DNA from: Streptomyces sp. SID13031
GTDB taxonomy: Bacteria > Actinomycetota > Actinomycetes > Propionibacteriales > Kribbellaceae
Assembly: GCF_010548305.1 (NCBI RefSeq)
Contig: NZ_JAAGLV010000003.1
Location: forward strand, 248,001 to 312,000
Length of the DNA stretch: 64,000 nt
Reading direction: 5' to 3'
The notes under the pieces were generated by a model. It searched no databases and was not told where the DNA came from. It saw nothing but the letters and a program-made list of their open reading frames with translations. The translations under genes were made by a program, and so were the position numbers. This document shows positions 51,111 to 61,200 of this stretch, piece after piece; position 1 is the first letter of the stretch, and every line of letters starts with the position of its first letter.

Positions 51111-51380
51111 ATGTACGACCCGACCCTCATCTCCGGCCGAACAGCCCTGGTCACCGGGGCGTCGAGTGGCATCGGCGCGGAGTTCGCACGGCAACTCGCC
51201 GCCCGTGGAGCGAACCTCCTGCTCGTCGCGCGGTCGATCGACAAGCTGGACGCCTTGGCCGCAGACCTTCGAGCCCGGCATCAGATCGACACACCGGAGC
51301 GTTCCAGCCCGGTCCTTACATGGCGGCTCGGACCGCGAGCGCCGGGGCCGGGGCGTACTCGTGGAGCTGCCGGGAGTTAG
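51111..51380 (+). pseudogene. truncated short-chain dehydrogenase
   Basis: The frame begins like a normal [23 protein letters not shown] with the TGASSGIG cofactor loop, then [20 protein letters not shown]. After about 62 residues (near 51297) homology stops, and the remaining codons give an unrelated Pro/Arg-rich tail to the TAG. The catalytic Ser, Tyr and Lys are all missing. The promoter, operator and a GAGGAG ribosome site are still intact, so truncation is probably recent. It runs into the TetR gene on the other strand. Confidence 0.8.
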
Positions 51381-51958
51381 TTGCTGAGGGCACCATCAAG
51401 GAGGGCGTTGAGATAGCGATCGGGGAGATCCGGGGCGTCGCGGTCGGGAGAGTGCCGGACGGCGAAGCCAACGCCGCAGAGCAGGAGCATCATGTCCGCA
51501 GCCGTGAGGGCAGGGTGGAGCCCGCCCTCGGCCGCGGTCCGTGCCAGGAGACCATTGAGCTCCTCCTGCAGTCTGTGCCGCAGGTGCTGGATGTCTGGCG
51601 TGGCTGGATCAGGGTCGATGGCAGCGGCAGCGAACGCGTCGTCCTGTAGGTACGCCGCAACAGCAGCTTTCAGGAAGACCCGTAACGCCTGCTCGGCGTC
51701 GGGTAGCGCGGCAGCCTCTTCAGCTTGCCGGATCAAGGACTCGAACTGATCTGCCGCCACCGCCTCGACCAGAGCCTCCGGGCTCGGGAAATGGCGGTAC
51801 ACGGTACCGACGCCGACGTCGGCCGCCTTCGCGACCGCGTTGAGCTGAATCGGCTTTCCTTCGTGCGCGAGCGCCCGCGCCGCCTCGACGATGTACCGCC
51901 GGTTGCGCGCGGCGTCCTTGCGGAGCACCGGCTGCGGGCTGCTGGGCACGTCCTTCAT
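51377..51958 (-). CDS. TetR-family transcriptional regulator
   Basis: A 193-residue repressor: N-terminal HTH ([20 protein letters not shown], then [18 protein letters not shown]) and a helical ligand domain. ATG at 51958. It is divergent from a PHB-depolymerase-like esterase gene, with nested inverted repeats in the 83-bp gap that are its likely operator. Its 3' end meets the truncated SDR, which may once have been a third member of the regulon. Confidence 0.93.
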   Translation of the reverse strand: MKDVPSSPQPVLRKDAARNRRYIVEAARALAHEGKPIQLNAVAKAADVGVGTVYRHFPSPEALVEAVAADQFESLIRQAEEAAALPDAEQALRVFLKAAVAAYLQDDAFAAAAIDPDPATPDIQHLRHRLQEELNGLLARTAAEGGLHPALTAADMMLLLCGVGFAVRHSPDRDAPDLPDRYLNALLDGALSN

Positions 51959-51985
51959 GAACTCACTCTAACCGGGACCGGTGGA

Positions 51986-52025
51986 TAACCGGATCAGGCA
52001 TCTATTCGGATAGCTCATCCGGTTA
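51986..52025. promoter_or_regulatory. nested inverted repeats in the TetR-esterase promoter
   Basis: Outer arms taaccggat (51986-51994) and atccggtta (52017-52025) enclose a smaller dyad ctat-tcgg-atag (52002-52013). The site lies between divergent TetR and esterase genes and is a likely autoregulatory operator. Confidence 0.6.
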
Positions 52026-52041
52026 TGGCTATAGTGGGGAC

Positions 52042-52926
52042 ATGAGTACGACGTCAGAGGTCACGGTGTCACCCGAATCGGTAACGGTCGACGGCCGGAC
52101 CCGCACGCTGACCGTGGTGCACCAGCAGCACGACCAGCAGGCCGGCGCCGGCAAGGCGCCGATCGTCCTCGTCTTCCACGGCTCCATGCAGAGCGCCGCC
52201 ACGATTCGCTCGTTCACGGCGAACACCTTCGACCACATCGGGGCGAAGTCCGGGGCGGTGGTCGCCTATCTCGACGGACACAAGAAGCACTGGAACGACG
52301 CCCGGATCGTCAACACCTCCGCGGCCCGCGCCGATGGCATGGACGACGTCGCCTTCACCAAGGCCGCCATCGACCTCCTGGTACGCCGGTGCAACGGCGA
52401 CAGCACCCAGGTCCACGCCATCGGATACTCCAATGGCGGCCAACTGGTGATCCGCCTGATCCACGAGATCCCGGCCGCGCTGGCCGGCGCCGCCATCTTG
52501 TCGGCGACCCAGTCCGTCCCGGACAACTTCGCCCCGGACTCCGCGCAGGAGCAGCCTGTGCCGGTCATGTTCGTGCACGGTACAAAAGATCCGATCGTCC
52601 CCTATGCCGGCGGGATGGCGAAGATGTACCGGTTCCGGCCTCGAGGACTCGGTTTGTCCGCCCAGGAAACGGCCGCGTACTACGCTCAACGCAACGGCAT
52701 CACCACGGCACCCACCACGACCCCGGTGAGCACGGCCGGACCGACGCGAGTGGAACGCACCGACTACCGCCAGCCGGGCCACCAGCCAGTGACCCTCTAC
52801 ACCGTGCACGAGGGCGGTCACACCATCCCCGGACCCAGAACAGCCCACCCCCGCTTCCTGCTGGGCCCAACCGACCACACCCTCGACACCGCCCAGGCGA
52901 TCGACGAGTTCTTCTATCGGAGTTGA
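52042..52926 (+). CDS. PHB-depolymerase-family esterase (LpqC-like)
   Basis: A 294-residue alpha/beta-hydrolase: LVFHGSMQSAATIR oxyanion region, nucleophile elbow GYSNGGQ, acid in GTKDPIVPY and catalytic His in HEGGHTIPGP. This esterase family includes polyhydroxybutyrate depolymerases and feruloyl esterases. There is no signal peptide, so it acts inside the cell or is exported in an unusual way. Divergent from the TetR gene, which probably represses it; the next gene begins one base after its stop. Confidence 0.9.
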   Translation: MSTTSEVTVSPESVTVDGRTRTLTVVHQQHDQQAGAGKAPIVLVFHGSMQSAATIRSFTANTFDHIGAKSGAVVAYLDGHKKHWNDARIVNTSAARADGMDDVAFTKAAIDLLVRRCNGDSTQVHAIGYSNGGQLVIRLIHEIPAALAGAAILSATQSVPDNFAPDSAQEQPVPVMFVHGTKDPIVPYAGGMAKMYRFRPRGLGLSAQETAAYYAQRNGITTAPTTTPVSTAGPTRVERTDYRQPGHQPVTLYTVHEGGHTIPGPRTAHPRFLLGPTDHTLDTAQAIDEFFYRS

Positions 52927-52927
52927 T

Positions 52928-53362
52928 ATGCCCACCGATTTCGCTTTGAAAGCCATGAACGCAGTTCACCGCAGCCTCCTCAAGCTCACTGGCGGCCGGG
53001 CCGGCTGGCGAGCCTCGGACATGCCGGTACTGCAACTCACCACCATCGGCCGCAAGTCCGGCCAGCCGCGCTCGGTCATGCTCACGTCACCAATCCAGGA
53101 GGGCTCGACGCTAGTCGTCGTCGCCTCCCGCGGCGGAGACGACCGACACCCGGCATGGTTCCTCAACCTCCGCGACAACCCCCAGGTGGACGTGAGCTAC
53201 CGGGGCGAACCCATCCGGCAGATGCAGGCCAGGGTGGCCACGGCGGAAGAGCGCGGTCGCTTGTGGCCGCTGGTTGTGGCGGACCACAAGAACTACGCCG
53301 GCTACCAGACCAAGACGGCGCGGGAAATTCCGCTCGTACTGCTTGAAGAACCGGCGAACTGA
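52928..53362 (+). CDS. deazaflavin-dependent (F420) nitroreductase-family protein
   Basis: A 144-residue member of the DDN-type family that uses cofactor F420: MPVLQLTTIGRKSGQPRSVM, TLVVVASRGGDDRHPAWFLN and NLRDNPQVDV are the cofactor-binding blocks. Homologues reduce nitroimidazoles and quinones. One base after the esterase stop, so co-transcribed with it and likely under the same TetR control. Confidence 0.93.
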   Translation: MPTDFALKAMNAVHRSLLKLTGGRAGWRASDMPVLQLTTIGRKSGQPRSVMLTSPIQEGSTLVVVASRGGDDRHPAWFLNLRDNPQVDVSYRGEPIRQMQARVATAEERGRLWPLVVADHKNYAGYQTKTAREIPLVLLEEPAN

Positions 53363-53374
53363 ACGCATGACCCA

Positions 53375-54217
53375 TCAGGCGTCGTAGCGCACTGCCACTG
53401 CGCTACGGAGGACGCTGAGGGTGTTGGCGGCGACGATCGCGGCGATCGCGAACCACTCGACCAGGCCGACTGTCTGGTCGAGGACGACCCAGCCGACCAG
53501 TACTGCGAGCAGCGGGTTGATGCTCATGAAGAGGCCGAAGAAGCCGGCGGGGACCCGGCGGAGGGCGATCAGGTCGACCAGGAAAGGGACGGCTGAGGAG
53601 AGGATGCCGGCTGCCACCGCGTAAGCGACGTACCGGAGTGACGGCTGGTGGTGCACCAGGATCCACAGGCCGACCGGGAGGTACGCGATGGCTGAGACCG
53701 TCGACGCAGCTGCCGCGCCCTGGGCAGATGGCAGGCGGGTGCCGAGGGTGCGGTTGAGCAGGATGTACGCCGCCCAGCAGGCGGCCGCGACGAGCCCGAA
53801 CGCGATGCCGAGGTAGTCGGTGGTCGGTTGCGGCCTCATCAGTACGACGACGGCCGCGCCCGCGACGATCGCGCAGAACAGGTCGAGCTTTCGGCGCGAG
53901 ACGGTCAAGGCAGCGGTCAGGGCGATGGCCAGCGGGCCCAGGAATTCCAGCGTGACCGCGAGGCCGAGCCCGATTCGGTCGATCGCCGTGTAGAGGGTGA
54001 GATTCATGACCGCGCAGACGGCAGCCAGCGCGACGACGGGCAACCACTCGCGACGGGTGAACGTCCGGAACCGTGGCCGGGTGATCCCCACCAGCAGGAC
54101 CGCCGCCACCCACTGCCGCACGGCGACCACGCCGGCCGGTCCCAGCACCGGGAAGGCGAGTGATCCGGTGGCTGCACCCATCTGGCTCGACAAGGCGCTG
54201 CTCAACATCATCAACAC
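53375..54217 (-). CDS. EamA/DMT-family exporter (RhtA-like)
   Basis: A 280-residue protein with about ten predicted membrane helices in two EamA repeats (first repeat GPAGVVAVRQWVAAVLLVGI, second ending PAGFFGLFMSINPLLAVLVG). The RhtA branch exports amino acids and related metabolites. Start is GTG at 54217. A LysR-type remnant lies directly upstream on the opposite strand, so its original regulator has probably been lost. Confidence 0.88.
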   Translation of the reverse strand: MLMMLSSALSSQMGAATGSLAFPVLGPAGVVAVRQWVAAVLLVGITRPRFRTFTRREWLPVVALAAVCAVMNLTLYTAIDRIGLGLAVTLEFLGPLAIALTAALTVSRRKLDLFCAIVAGAAVVVLMRPQPTTDYLGIAFGLVAAACWAAYILLNRTLGTRLPSAQGAAAASTVSAIAYLPVGLWILVHHQPSLRYVAYAVAAGILSSAVPFLVDLIALRRVPAGFFGLFMSINPLLAVLVGWVVLDQTVGLVEWFAIAAIVAANTLSVLRSAVAVRYDA

Positions 54218-54237
54218 CCCACCGGTACGTGACGGGG

Positions 54238-54452
54238 CTGCTGCATCGGACCAGCCGTACGATCGCGCTCACTCCGACGGGTGCCCAGCTCGTACCGCGG
54301 GCCAGGCGCCTGCTCGCCGAGATGGACGAACTGGTCCGCGAGGCGACCTCGGGGCACGCCCGGTTGCGGGTCGGCCATGCCTGGTCCGCGCGCTGGCCGA
54401 GGGCGTCTGCGATCTCGCCGTCGTCCGGATCACCGAGGTCTACCAGGCTTAG
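54238..54452 (+). pseudogene. LysR-family regulator remnant
   Basis: The frame LLHRTSRTIALTPTGAQLVP, then RARRLLAEMDELVREATSGH is the end of a LysR HTH and its linker helix. The recognition helix before it is missing, and after RLRVGHAWSA the effector domain is deleted: the sequence jumps in another frame to ALAEGVCDLAVVRITEVYQA. It is divergent from the EamA gene, the classical LysR arrangement. Confidence 0.7.
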
Positions 54453-54970
54453 CCGACCTGCTCGATCGACGCTGCATGGCGGCGGGCCAGGTGGTGGTAG
54501 ACGGTGGCGTTGTGGTCGACGAAGAGCTTGGCGGTGCCCTCCAGCGGGATGATCTTCTTGGCCGGGCTGCCCAGCGCAACGGATTCCGGCGGGATGACCG
54601 AGCCGGGCGTGACGGTGGCGCCGGCGGCGACCAGCGTGCGGGCGCCGATGACGGCACCGTCGAGCACGATCGCGCCGTTGCCGATCAGCGCCTGCTCGCC
54701 GACCGTGCAGTCGTGGACGAGGCATTGATGGCCGACGGTCGCGTTCTTGCCGACCTCGCAGATCCCGCTGCCGACGTGGATGACCGAGTTGTCCTGGATG
54801 TTGGCGCCCTCGCGGATGATCACCTGCCCGAGGTCGGCGCGGATCACCACGCCGTACCAGATCGAGGCGTCCTTCTCGACGATCACGTTGCCGACCAGGG
54901 TGGCGGTCGGCGCGATCCAGGCTTCCGGGTGCACGGTCGGGCTGACGCCCTCAAAGGAAAACAGCGGCAT
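54449..54970 (-). CDS. gamma-class carbonic anhydrase-like protein
   Basis: A 173-residue left-handed beta-helix protein with hexapeptide repeats (SIWYGVVIRADLGQVIIREG, NIQDNSVIHVG). Zinc-ligand histidines are in SVIHV and VGHQCLVHDC. This is the Paa-Y/YrdA-like gamma-CA group; activity as anhydrase varies between members. It is 11 bp downstream of the MFS gene on the same strand and may be co-transcribed. Confidence 0.93.
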   Translation of the reverse strand: MPLFSFEGVSPTVHPEAWIAPTATLVGNVIVEKDASIWYGVVIRADLGQVIIREGANIQDNSVIHVGSGICEVGKNATVGHQCLVHDCTVGEQALIGNGAIVLDGAVIGARTLVAAGATVTPGSVIPPESVALGSPAKKIIPLEGTAKLFVDHNATVYHHLARRHAASIEQVG

Positions 54971-54980
54971 GGTCGCCAGA

Positions 54981-56204
54981 CTAGGCGACGCCTCTGACCT
55001 TCTTCACCAGCACTGCGCCCGCGAGCGTCACCACTGCGGCCAGCGTATAGAGGACTGGATAGCCACCGAGCACCTTGACGACGGGCGCGGCGATGGCGGG
55101 GGCGATCACCTGGGGCAGGGAGTTGGCGATGTTGATGACGCCGAGGTCCTTCGCGCGGTCGCGGGCGCTCGGCAGCACCTCGGTGAGCAGCGCGAAATCG
55201 ACGGACAGATAGACGCCGAAGCCGACGCCCAGGATCACCGCGCCGATGATGGCGGCGGTCCAGGTCGGCCAGATCCCGAGCACCATCGCGCCGACGGCCA
55301 TCACCACGCCGGCCCAGGTGACGAAGACCTTCCGCTGGCCGAGACGGTCGGACCAGCTGCCGGACGAGACCGCGGTGAGGATCACGCACAGGCTGTAGAT
55401 CGCGGTCAGAACCAGTACGCCGGTGTCGGGATCGCCGTAGCCGACCGCGTCCTGGAGGTAGAAGAACAGGTAGAGCGTGCCGAGCGCGTTGCCCAGGTTG
55501 AGCAGGAACCGGGTCAGCCAGGCCCAACCGAAGTCCGGGTACCTCCGTGGGCTGACCCAGAAGCTTTTCAGGAACTCCCGCCAGACGAGTGGGGGCTTCG
55601 ACGGCAGGCGCTCGTCACCGCTGCGAACGACGTACGGGATGACCGAGAGCAGCAGGAACACCGCACACGCGAGGTAGCCAACGCCGACCCCTCCGACGAC
55701 GGTGGCGAGCCCCACTCCGACCAGCGCGCCGAGCGTCTGGGCCAGCGCGACCCAACCGCCGACGGCGCCCCGCTGAACCTTCGGCACCCGATCCGGCACT
55801 ACGGCGGTGATTGCCGCCAGCAACGCGTTGCAGAACAGTTGCACCAGGCACCAACCGACCACCATCACCGCGACGGTCGACGCCCCCGAAAGCACCAGCA
55901 ACCCGGCCGCGCCACCCAGTGCGCCGCCGAACACCCAAGGCACCCGCCGCCCGAACCGCGAGCTGGTCCGATCCGACATGGCGCCCGCGACCGGGTTGGC
56001 CACCACCGAGACCGCGGCCCCGATCCCGGTCACCAACCCGAACACGAACTCCTTGTTGCCTCCAGCAACATTATCCGATTGCTTGGCCAGCAAGACCTGG
56101 ATCGGCCCGAGAAACGTGGCGAACACGCCCACGTTGGCGAGCACGACCGCCGCAGTCCACCGCCCCCGGACCAGAACGGAAGGCTCACCAAGCGCGAGAG
56201 TCAT
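54981..56204 (-). CDS. MFS transporter (sugar type)
   Basis: A 407-residue major facilitator with about 12 membrane helices and MFS motifs (GAMSDRTSSRFGRRVPWVFG, SWSDRLGQRKVFV). ATG at 56204 overlaps the GH1 stop by four bases (ATGA). Pairing with a beta-glucosidase suggests uptake of beta-glucosides such as cellobiose, or export of a related compound. The longer frame upstream is shadow. Confidence 0.9.
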   Translation of the reverse strand: MTLALGEPSVLVRGRWTAAVVLANVGVFATFLGPIQVLLAKQSDNVAGGNKEFVFGLVTGIGAAVSVVANPVAGAMSDRTSSRFGRRVPWVFGGALGGAAGLLVLSGASTVAVMVVGWCLVQLFCNALLAAITAVVPDRVPKVQRGAVGGWVALAQTLGALVGVGLATVVGGVGVGYLACAVFLLLSVIPYVVRSGDERLPSKPPLVWREFLKSFWVSPRRYPDFGWAWLTRFLLNLGNALGTLYLFFYLQDAVGYGDPDTGVLVLTAIYSLCVILTAVSSGSWSDRLGQRKVFVTWAGVVMAVGAMVLGIWPTWTAAIIGAVILGVGFGVYLSVDFALLTEVLPSARDRAKDLGVINIANSLPQVIAPAIAAPVVKVLGGYPVLYTLAAVVTLAGAVLVKKVRGVA

Positions 56205-57568
56205 GGCCGGTGCTTGGCGATCAGGTCGCGGTACCAGTGGTACGAGGCCTTGGGGGTGCGTTCGAGGGTCTCGTAGTCGACGTGGATCAGGCCGAAGCGC
56301 TGGGTGTAGCCGACCGACCATTCGAAGTTGTCGAGGAGGGACCACTGGAAGTAGCCGCGGACGTCCACTCCGTCGTCGATCGCCGACTTCAGTGAACGCA
56401 GGTAGCCGTCCAGATAGTCGATCCGGCGTTGGTCGGTGACCACTCCGTCGATCGGGCCGTCGTTGATCGCACAGCCGTTCTCGGTGATGTAGATGGGCGG
56501 CAACCGGTCGCCGTACCGGGCCTTGAGGGTGCGGAGGATCTCGCCGAAGGCATCCGGTACGACCGGCCAGCCGAAGTCCGTCTTGGTGAACTCGTCCATC
56601 GCGCGCGGCTCGAACGGCAGCCCCTCGGGGATCGGGATACCGTCCGTTGCCGCCGTGTCGGGGTTGCCCGTCGGAGCGCCGACCCGGGCCGGCGCATAGT
56701 GGTTGAGCCCGAACCAGTCGATCGGCGTGGAAATGATCTCCAGGTCCTCGGCGACCGGCCCGGGCATCCCGTCACCGATCCCCGACGGATACTCACCGAG
56801 CAGGATCGGGTCGACGAACATCCAGTTGATCAGGTTGTCGTAGAGCCCGGCCGCCTCGACATCCTCGGCACTGTCGCTGGCCGGCCAGGTCGGCGCGTGG
56901 TTCGACGCGATCCCGATGTTCGACGCGCCACCCGCCCGCAGAGCCTGTACTGCCCGGCCATGCGCCAGCAGCTGATGATGCGCCACCGGCAACGCCTCGA
57001 ATCCGAGCTGCTTGCCCGGCGCATGCCCGCCCACGGCGTACCCGATCAGCGTGAGCACCATCGGCTCGTTGATCGTCATCCACAGCGGCACCCGATCCGC
57101 GAACCGCTCGGCCAGGATCGTCGCGTAGTCGGCGAACCGGTAGGTGATGTCCCGATTCAGCCAGCCACCCGCGTCCTCCAGCTCCTGCGGGGTGTCCCAG
57201 TGGAACAGGGTCGGCGCGGGCTTGATGCCAGCGGCAAGCAACTCGTCGATCAGCCGGTCGTAGAAGCCCAGCCCGGCCCCGTTCGCGAGCCCCTTGCCGG
57301 TCGGCTGCACGCGCGGCCAGGAGAACGAGAACCGGTAGACGTCGACCCCGAGCTCCTTCATCAGCCCGACGTCCTCGGCGTACCGGTGGTAGTGGTCGCA
57401 CGCGACCGCCCCGGTGTCGCCGTTCACGATCCGGCCGGGCTCGGCGCAGAAGGTGTCCCAGGTCGAGGGCCCGCGACCACCTTCGGTCACGGCCCCTTCG
57501 ATCTGGTACGCCGACGTCGACACGCCCCACAGGAAGTCGGGGCCGAAGGCAAGCGGCTCAGCTGTCAT
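56201..57568 (-). CDS. GH1-family beta-glucosidase
   Basis: A 455-residue intracellular glycosidase: N-terminal DFLWGVSTSAYQIEGA, acid/base Glu168 in TINEP and nucleophile Glu363 in ITENG, and the C-terminal aglycone motif WSLLDNFEWSVGYTQRFGL. Retaining cleavage of beta-glucosides. No signal peptide. ATG at 57568 overlaps the preceding YbjQ-type gene by 11 bases; its stop overlaps the MFS start. A cellobiose-type uptake/cleavage pair is likely. Confidence 0.96.
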   Translation of the reverse strand: MTAEPLAFGPDFLWGVSTSAYQIEGAVTEGGRGPSTWDTFCAEPGRIVNGDTGAVACDHYHRYAEDVGLMKELGVDVYRFSFSWPRVQPTGKGLANGAGLGFYDRLIDELLAAGIKPAPTLFHWDTPQELEDAGGWLNRDITYRFADYATILAERFADRVPLWMTINEPMVLTLIGYAVGGHAPGKQLGFEALPVAHHQLLAHGRAVQALRAGGASNIGIASNHAPTWPASDSAEDVEAAGLYDNLINWMFVDPILLGEYPSGIGDGMPGPVAEDLEIISTPIDWFGLNHYAPARVGAPTGNPDTAATDGIPIPEGLPFEPRAMDEFTKTDFGWPVVPDAFGEILRTLKARYGDRLPPIYITENGCAINDGPIDGVVTDQRRIDYLDGYLRSLKSAIDDGVDVRGYFQWSLLDNFEWSVGYTQRFGLIHVDYETLERTPKASYHWYRDLIAKHRP

Positions 57569-58199
57569 TGGCATCATCCTCATCGTCGGCGACTGTGTCC
57601 TGCGGTCGCGGCTTCTCCACCGGCCGGACGATGACGGCCGTCCCGTACGCCGCCACCTCGCTCATCGTCTGGGCGATCTCGTTGCAGTCGAAACGCATCG
57701 CCAGGATCGCGTTCGCGCCCATCTGCTGGGCCATCTGGCACATCCGCATCACCGCGACGTGCCGCGACTCGGCCAGCATCTGGGTGTACTCCGGCACCTC
57801 ACCGCCACCCAGCGACCGGAAGCTGGCGGTGAAGTTCGACCCGAAGTCGCGGCTCCGCACGGTCAGCCCGAACACCTCGCCGAACACCTGCTCCGCCGTG
57901 TACCCGGGCAGGTCGTTCATCGTCGACACCAGCACCGGGTACGGCGAACCCTGCGGCGCCACCCGCGGCACGTTCTGCGGCTGCGGCGGCTGAGGTGGCT
58001 GCTGGTAGCCACCCTGCGGAGGCTGCCCATAGCCCTGCTGCGGCCCAGGCCCGGGGCCGTACCCCTGCGGCGGAGGCCCCTGCTGGTAACCGGGCTGCGG
58101 GGCATACCCCGGCGGCGGTCCCTGCTGGTACCCCTGCTGCGGGGGCGGCCCCTGCGGCGGGTAAGGCTGGTTCGGGTTCGGGGGATAATTCTGGCTCAT
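57558..58199 (-). CDS. YbjQ/UPF0145-family protein with Pro-Gln-Gly-rich N-terminus
   Basis: A 213-residue protein. The first 75 residues are a low-complexity region of PPGYQQ/PQQGYGQ-type repeats (probably disordered). The C-terminal 130 residues are the YbjQ domain (PVLVSTMNDLPGYTAEQVFG, LTVRSRDFG, SLGGGEVPEYTQMLAESRHV, GANAILAMRFDCNE), a pentameric beta-rich fold of unknown role. It ends in an acidic tail (DDEDDAND). It lies seven bases after the penicillin-acylase gene and overlaps the GH1 gene, so it may be part of the same transcript. Confidence 0.92.
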   Translation of the reverse strand: MSQNYPPNPNQPYPPQGPPPQQGYQQGPPPGYAPQPGYQQGPPPQGYGPGPGPQQGYGQPPQGGYQQPPQPPQPQNVPRVAPQGSPYPVLVSTMNDLPGYTAEQVFGEVFGLTVRSRDFGSNFTASFRSLGGGEVPEYTQMLAESRHVAVMRMCQMAQQMGANAILAMRFDCNEIAQTMSEVAAYGTAVIVRPVEKPRPQDTVADDEDDANDS

Positions 58200-58206
58200 G
58201 CGGTAA

Positions 58207-61200
58207 TCATTGCCTGTAGACCTGCAGCTCATAAAGCGAGTACCCGTACGACGTCGCCCGCTTCGTCCCGGTGAGCCGCACATACCGCGCCTGCACCGGC
58301 GCGAACCGCGCCACGTCCTCCCCACCGTTCCCGGTGGCAGTCGCGTAGACCTGCTGCCAGTTCACGTTGTCCCGCGACACCTCGATCCGGTACGCCGACC
58401 CGTACGCCGCCTCCCACTGGAGCACCACCCGGCGTACCGTCTGCTCGTTACCCAGGTCGACCTTGAGCCACTGTGGATCCGACCAGTCGCTCGCCCACCG
58501 CGACCCCGGGTCCCCGTCGACAGCCTTGGCCGGCGGTGAGTTGTACGCCCCACGCTCGTAGCTGCTCGCGGTCGCCGTCTTCCCCACCGCCTGGTTGCTG
58601 ACGTCATCCCCACGCCGCGCCGGGAACTCGATCACCTGCTGGTAGGTCGGCCGGTTGACCCACGCCATCCGGTCCTGGGTGATGCCACCCATCGGCTGAT
58701 GCACGATCTGGTCCGCGCAGAACTGGTCACCCGCGGCGCAGTCGCCCGTCGCCGGGTACGTCGTCGCGGCCGGTACCTTTGTTGCTGCCAGCAAGGAATC
58801 CGCCAGCACCGACCGGCAGGTCGCCAGCGATCCGCCACCGCAGTACGTCACCGGCTGGGCCGTCTTCACCGGCTGAGCCCCCTTCATCGGGCCGAGCACC
58901 TTGCGCAGGTCCCGCTGGACGAATCCCCACCAGCCGTTCTGGAAGGCAGAGCCCTGGGCACTCGGCCGCTCGTCGATCTTCTGGGCATGGACGAGCGCGT
59001 TGTAGAGATCAGGCCCGAGCCCCTGGAACTCGGCCGGCACCAGCAACGGCCACCAGGCATCGAGAATCCGGATCGCCTCGGCATTGTCGTATGTCTTCGA
59101 TGCCGCGTTGGGCGTCTTCCGATGGCTGCCGGCCGTCTGCCATGCCTGCAGTTTAGCGACCGCGTCAGCCACCACCGGATCCGTGATCGGCGCGCTCTTC
59201 AGCACCCGCAGCAGATACGGCAGTACCTGGTCGGCCCGCAGGTCGACCGTTGCGGCAGACTCCATCGCCTCGACCAGCTTGCCCCGGGTGAACTTCTGCC
59301 CGGAACCGATGACCGCCTTGATCCGATCGTCCAGCGGCTGACTGCGATAGACCGAGTTGTAGCCGAAGTTCCCATCAGCAGCCGAGAAACCCGGTGCCTG
59401 CTTGTTGTTCCAGCTCGTCAGGTAGTCCTGGTTGACCACCTGCGGATGCTGTGCCGCCGGCGTGTAGGTCGCCCGGTTGGTGTCCGGGTTCCAGCCCTGC
59501 CACTCGTAGGAGCTCCAGGTCGGCAGGTTCGGGTCAGCGCCGGCCGCGCGGACCGGGTTGTCGCCGGAGTTGAAGTACGCGATGTCGGTCTTGTCCGTGT
59601 AGAACCAGTTGAACGTGTAGCCGATGTTGCTCGCCGCGCTCTTGAAGTCCGCGGACGAGTGGATCTGATCCGGGTCGTTGAGCAACATGAACCCGAGCGC
59701 CGACCCCGCCTCGTTCCCGTACGTCGACCGGTTGCTGGTGAACAGTACGGGCTTACCTGCCACCGTGCCCCGATGCGTCACGATCCCGTACTTCGTTCGC
59801 TGGGCGACCAAGGTGTAAGAGCCCGCCGGTTCCGACGACCCCAGACTGGAGTACCACGCGTTGTGCCGTTCGAGCTTCTCGATCGGCGTGCACTGCCCCC
59901 GGAAGAGGTAGTGCGTCGAGGTCTTGCTCGGCGTACTCCCATCGGTTTCACACAGCGGTACGGCGTACGTGTCGGTGATGTCCTGGCCGGCCGACGTCGC
60001 GCTCCACGAGTAGTCGGCGCCGCGACCGATCAGCGTGTAGAAGTTGATGCCGGCGAAGGCGACACCGCGCGAGCTGATGCCCGGGCCTTGGAGTTCCTGG
60101 CGCATCAGGAGCTGCGGTGCGAAGTACGAGGTCTGCGGTCCGTAGACGGCGACCGGGTTGCCGCTCTCGGTGTACTGCCCGGAGACCATCAGGGCGTTCG
60201 ACATGCCCTTGGGGCCGAAGCCTTCGGGGAAGACGCCGCCGTCGAAGATGCCCTTGAGCGCTTGCTGACCCTGAGCCTTGTTCGGTGGCTTGACGCCCGT
60301 ACTGCTCTTGGGCTTCAGCGTCTTGGACGCGGCCGATCCGGTCTGGTCGACGACCTCCGGCTCCGGCGTCACCGACCCACGATCGGGCATCGCCCGGCCG
60401 GCCGGGTTCGCGCCGACAACCCCATAGGGGAAGGACGTCCCGTTGTGCACGGTGGTGTTCGCCTCGGGGTCGTTCTGGGAGCGGAACGACTCCCAGACCT
60501 TGGTGCCCTGGGCAACTCCGTACTTCGCCTGCGCCTCCAGCAACGCCAGCGCGGAAGCCATCTCGCCGCCACCACCGTTGCCGAAGATGCCGGCCACCAC
60601 GGCTGCCGTGGCGACGACGTCGGTCACCTTCCAGGGTTGCGGTGTCGGTAGCCCGAGCGCGACATACTCCCCTGGATAAGCGATTCCGACCGTGTTGATG
60701 TAGTAGTTGACGCCGTCCACCCAGGCCTGGATGTCCTTCTGCATCTTCAGTCCGTTGGCGCCGTACAGTTCGTCGGCGTCGTCGAACTGCCTCTGCAGAT
60801 CGGCCTCGGTGTACGGCGCCGTCCGCCAGAACTCCTGCTCGAACGCACGGTTCCCCGCCGCGCCGCCCGCGAACGGGGTCAGCTGGCCGCGGCCGAGGTG
60901 GCGGAAGACGTCCATCACGAAGAGCCGGTCCTGCGCACCGGCGTACCCGGCGCCGAACATCGTGCCCTCACGCGTGGTCCCGGTGATGTGCGGGATGCCG
61001 CGGGACTTGTCGCGCACGATCGTGACGTCGGCGCGTGGCTTGTAGGTGCTGGCGACATCGCCCGGCGCGACCCCGAAGGACGAGTCGTCGTAGTACGGGT
61101 CGAGGCCGTCGTCGGTGATGCCCTGGGAGTTCCAGACCAGCGACTCATAGGGTTTGACGGTGTCGCTGAAATGCGCGGGTCTGGTCCCGAAACCCTTGAA

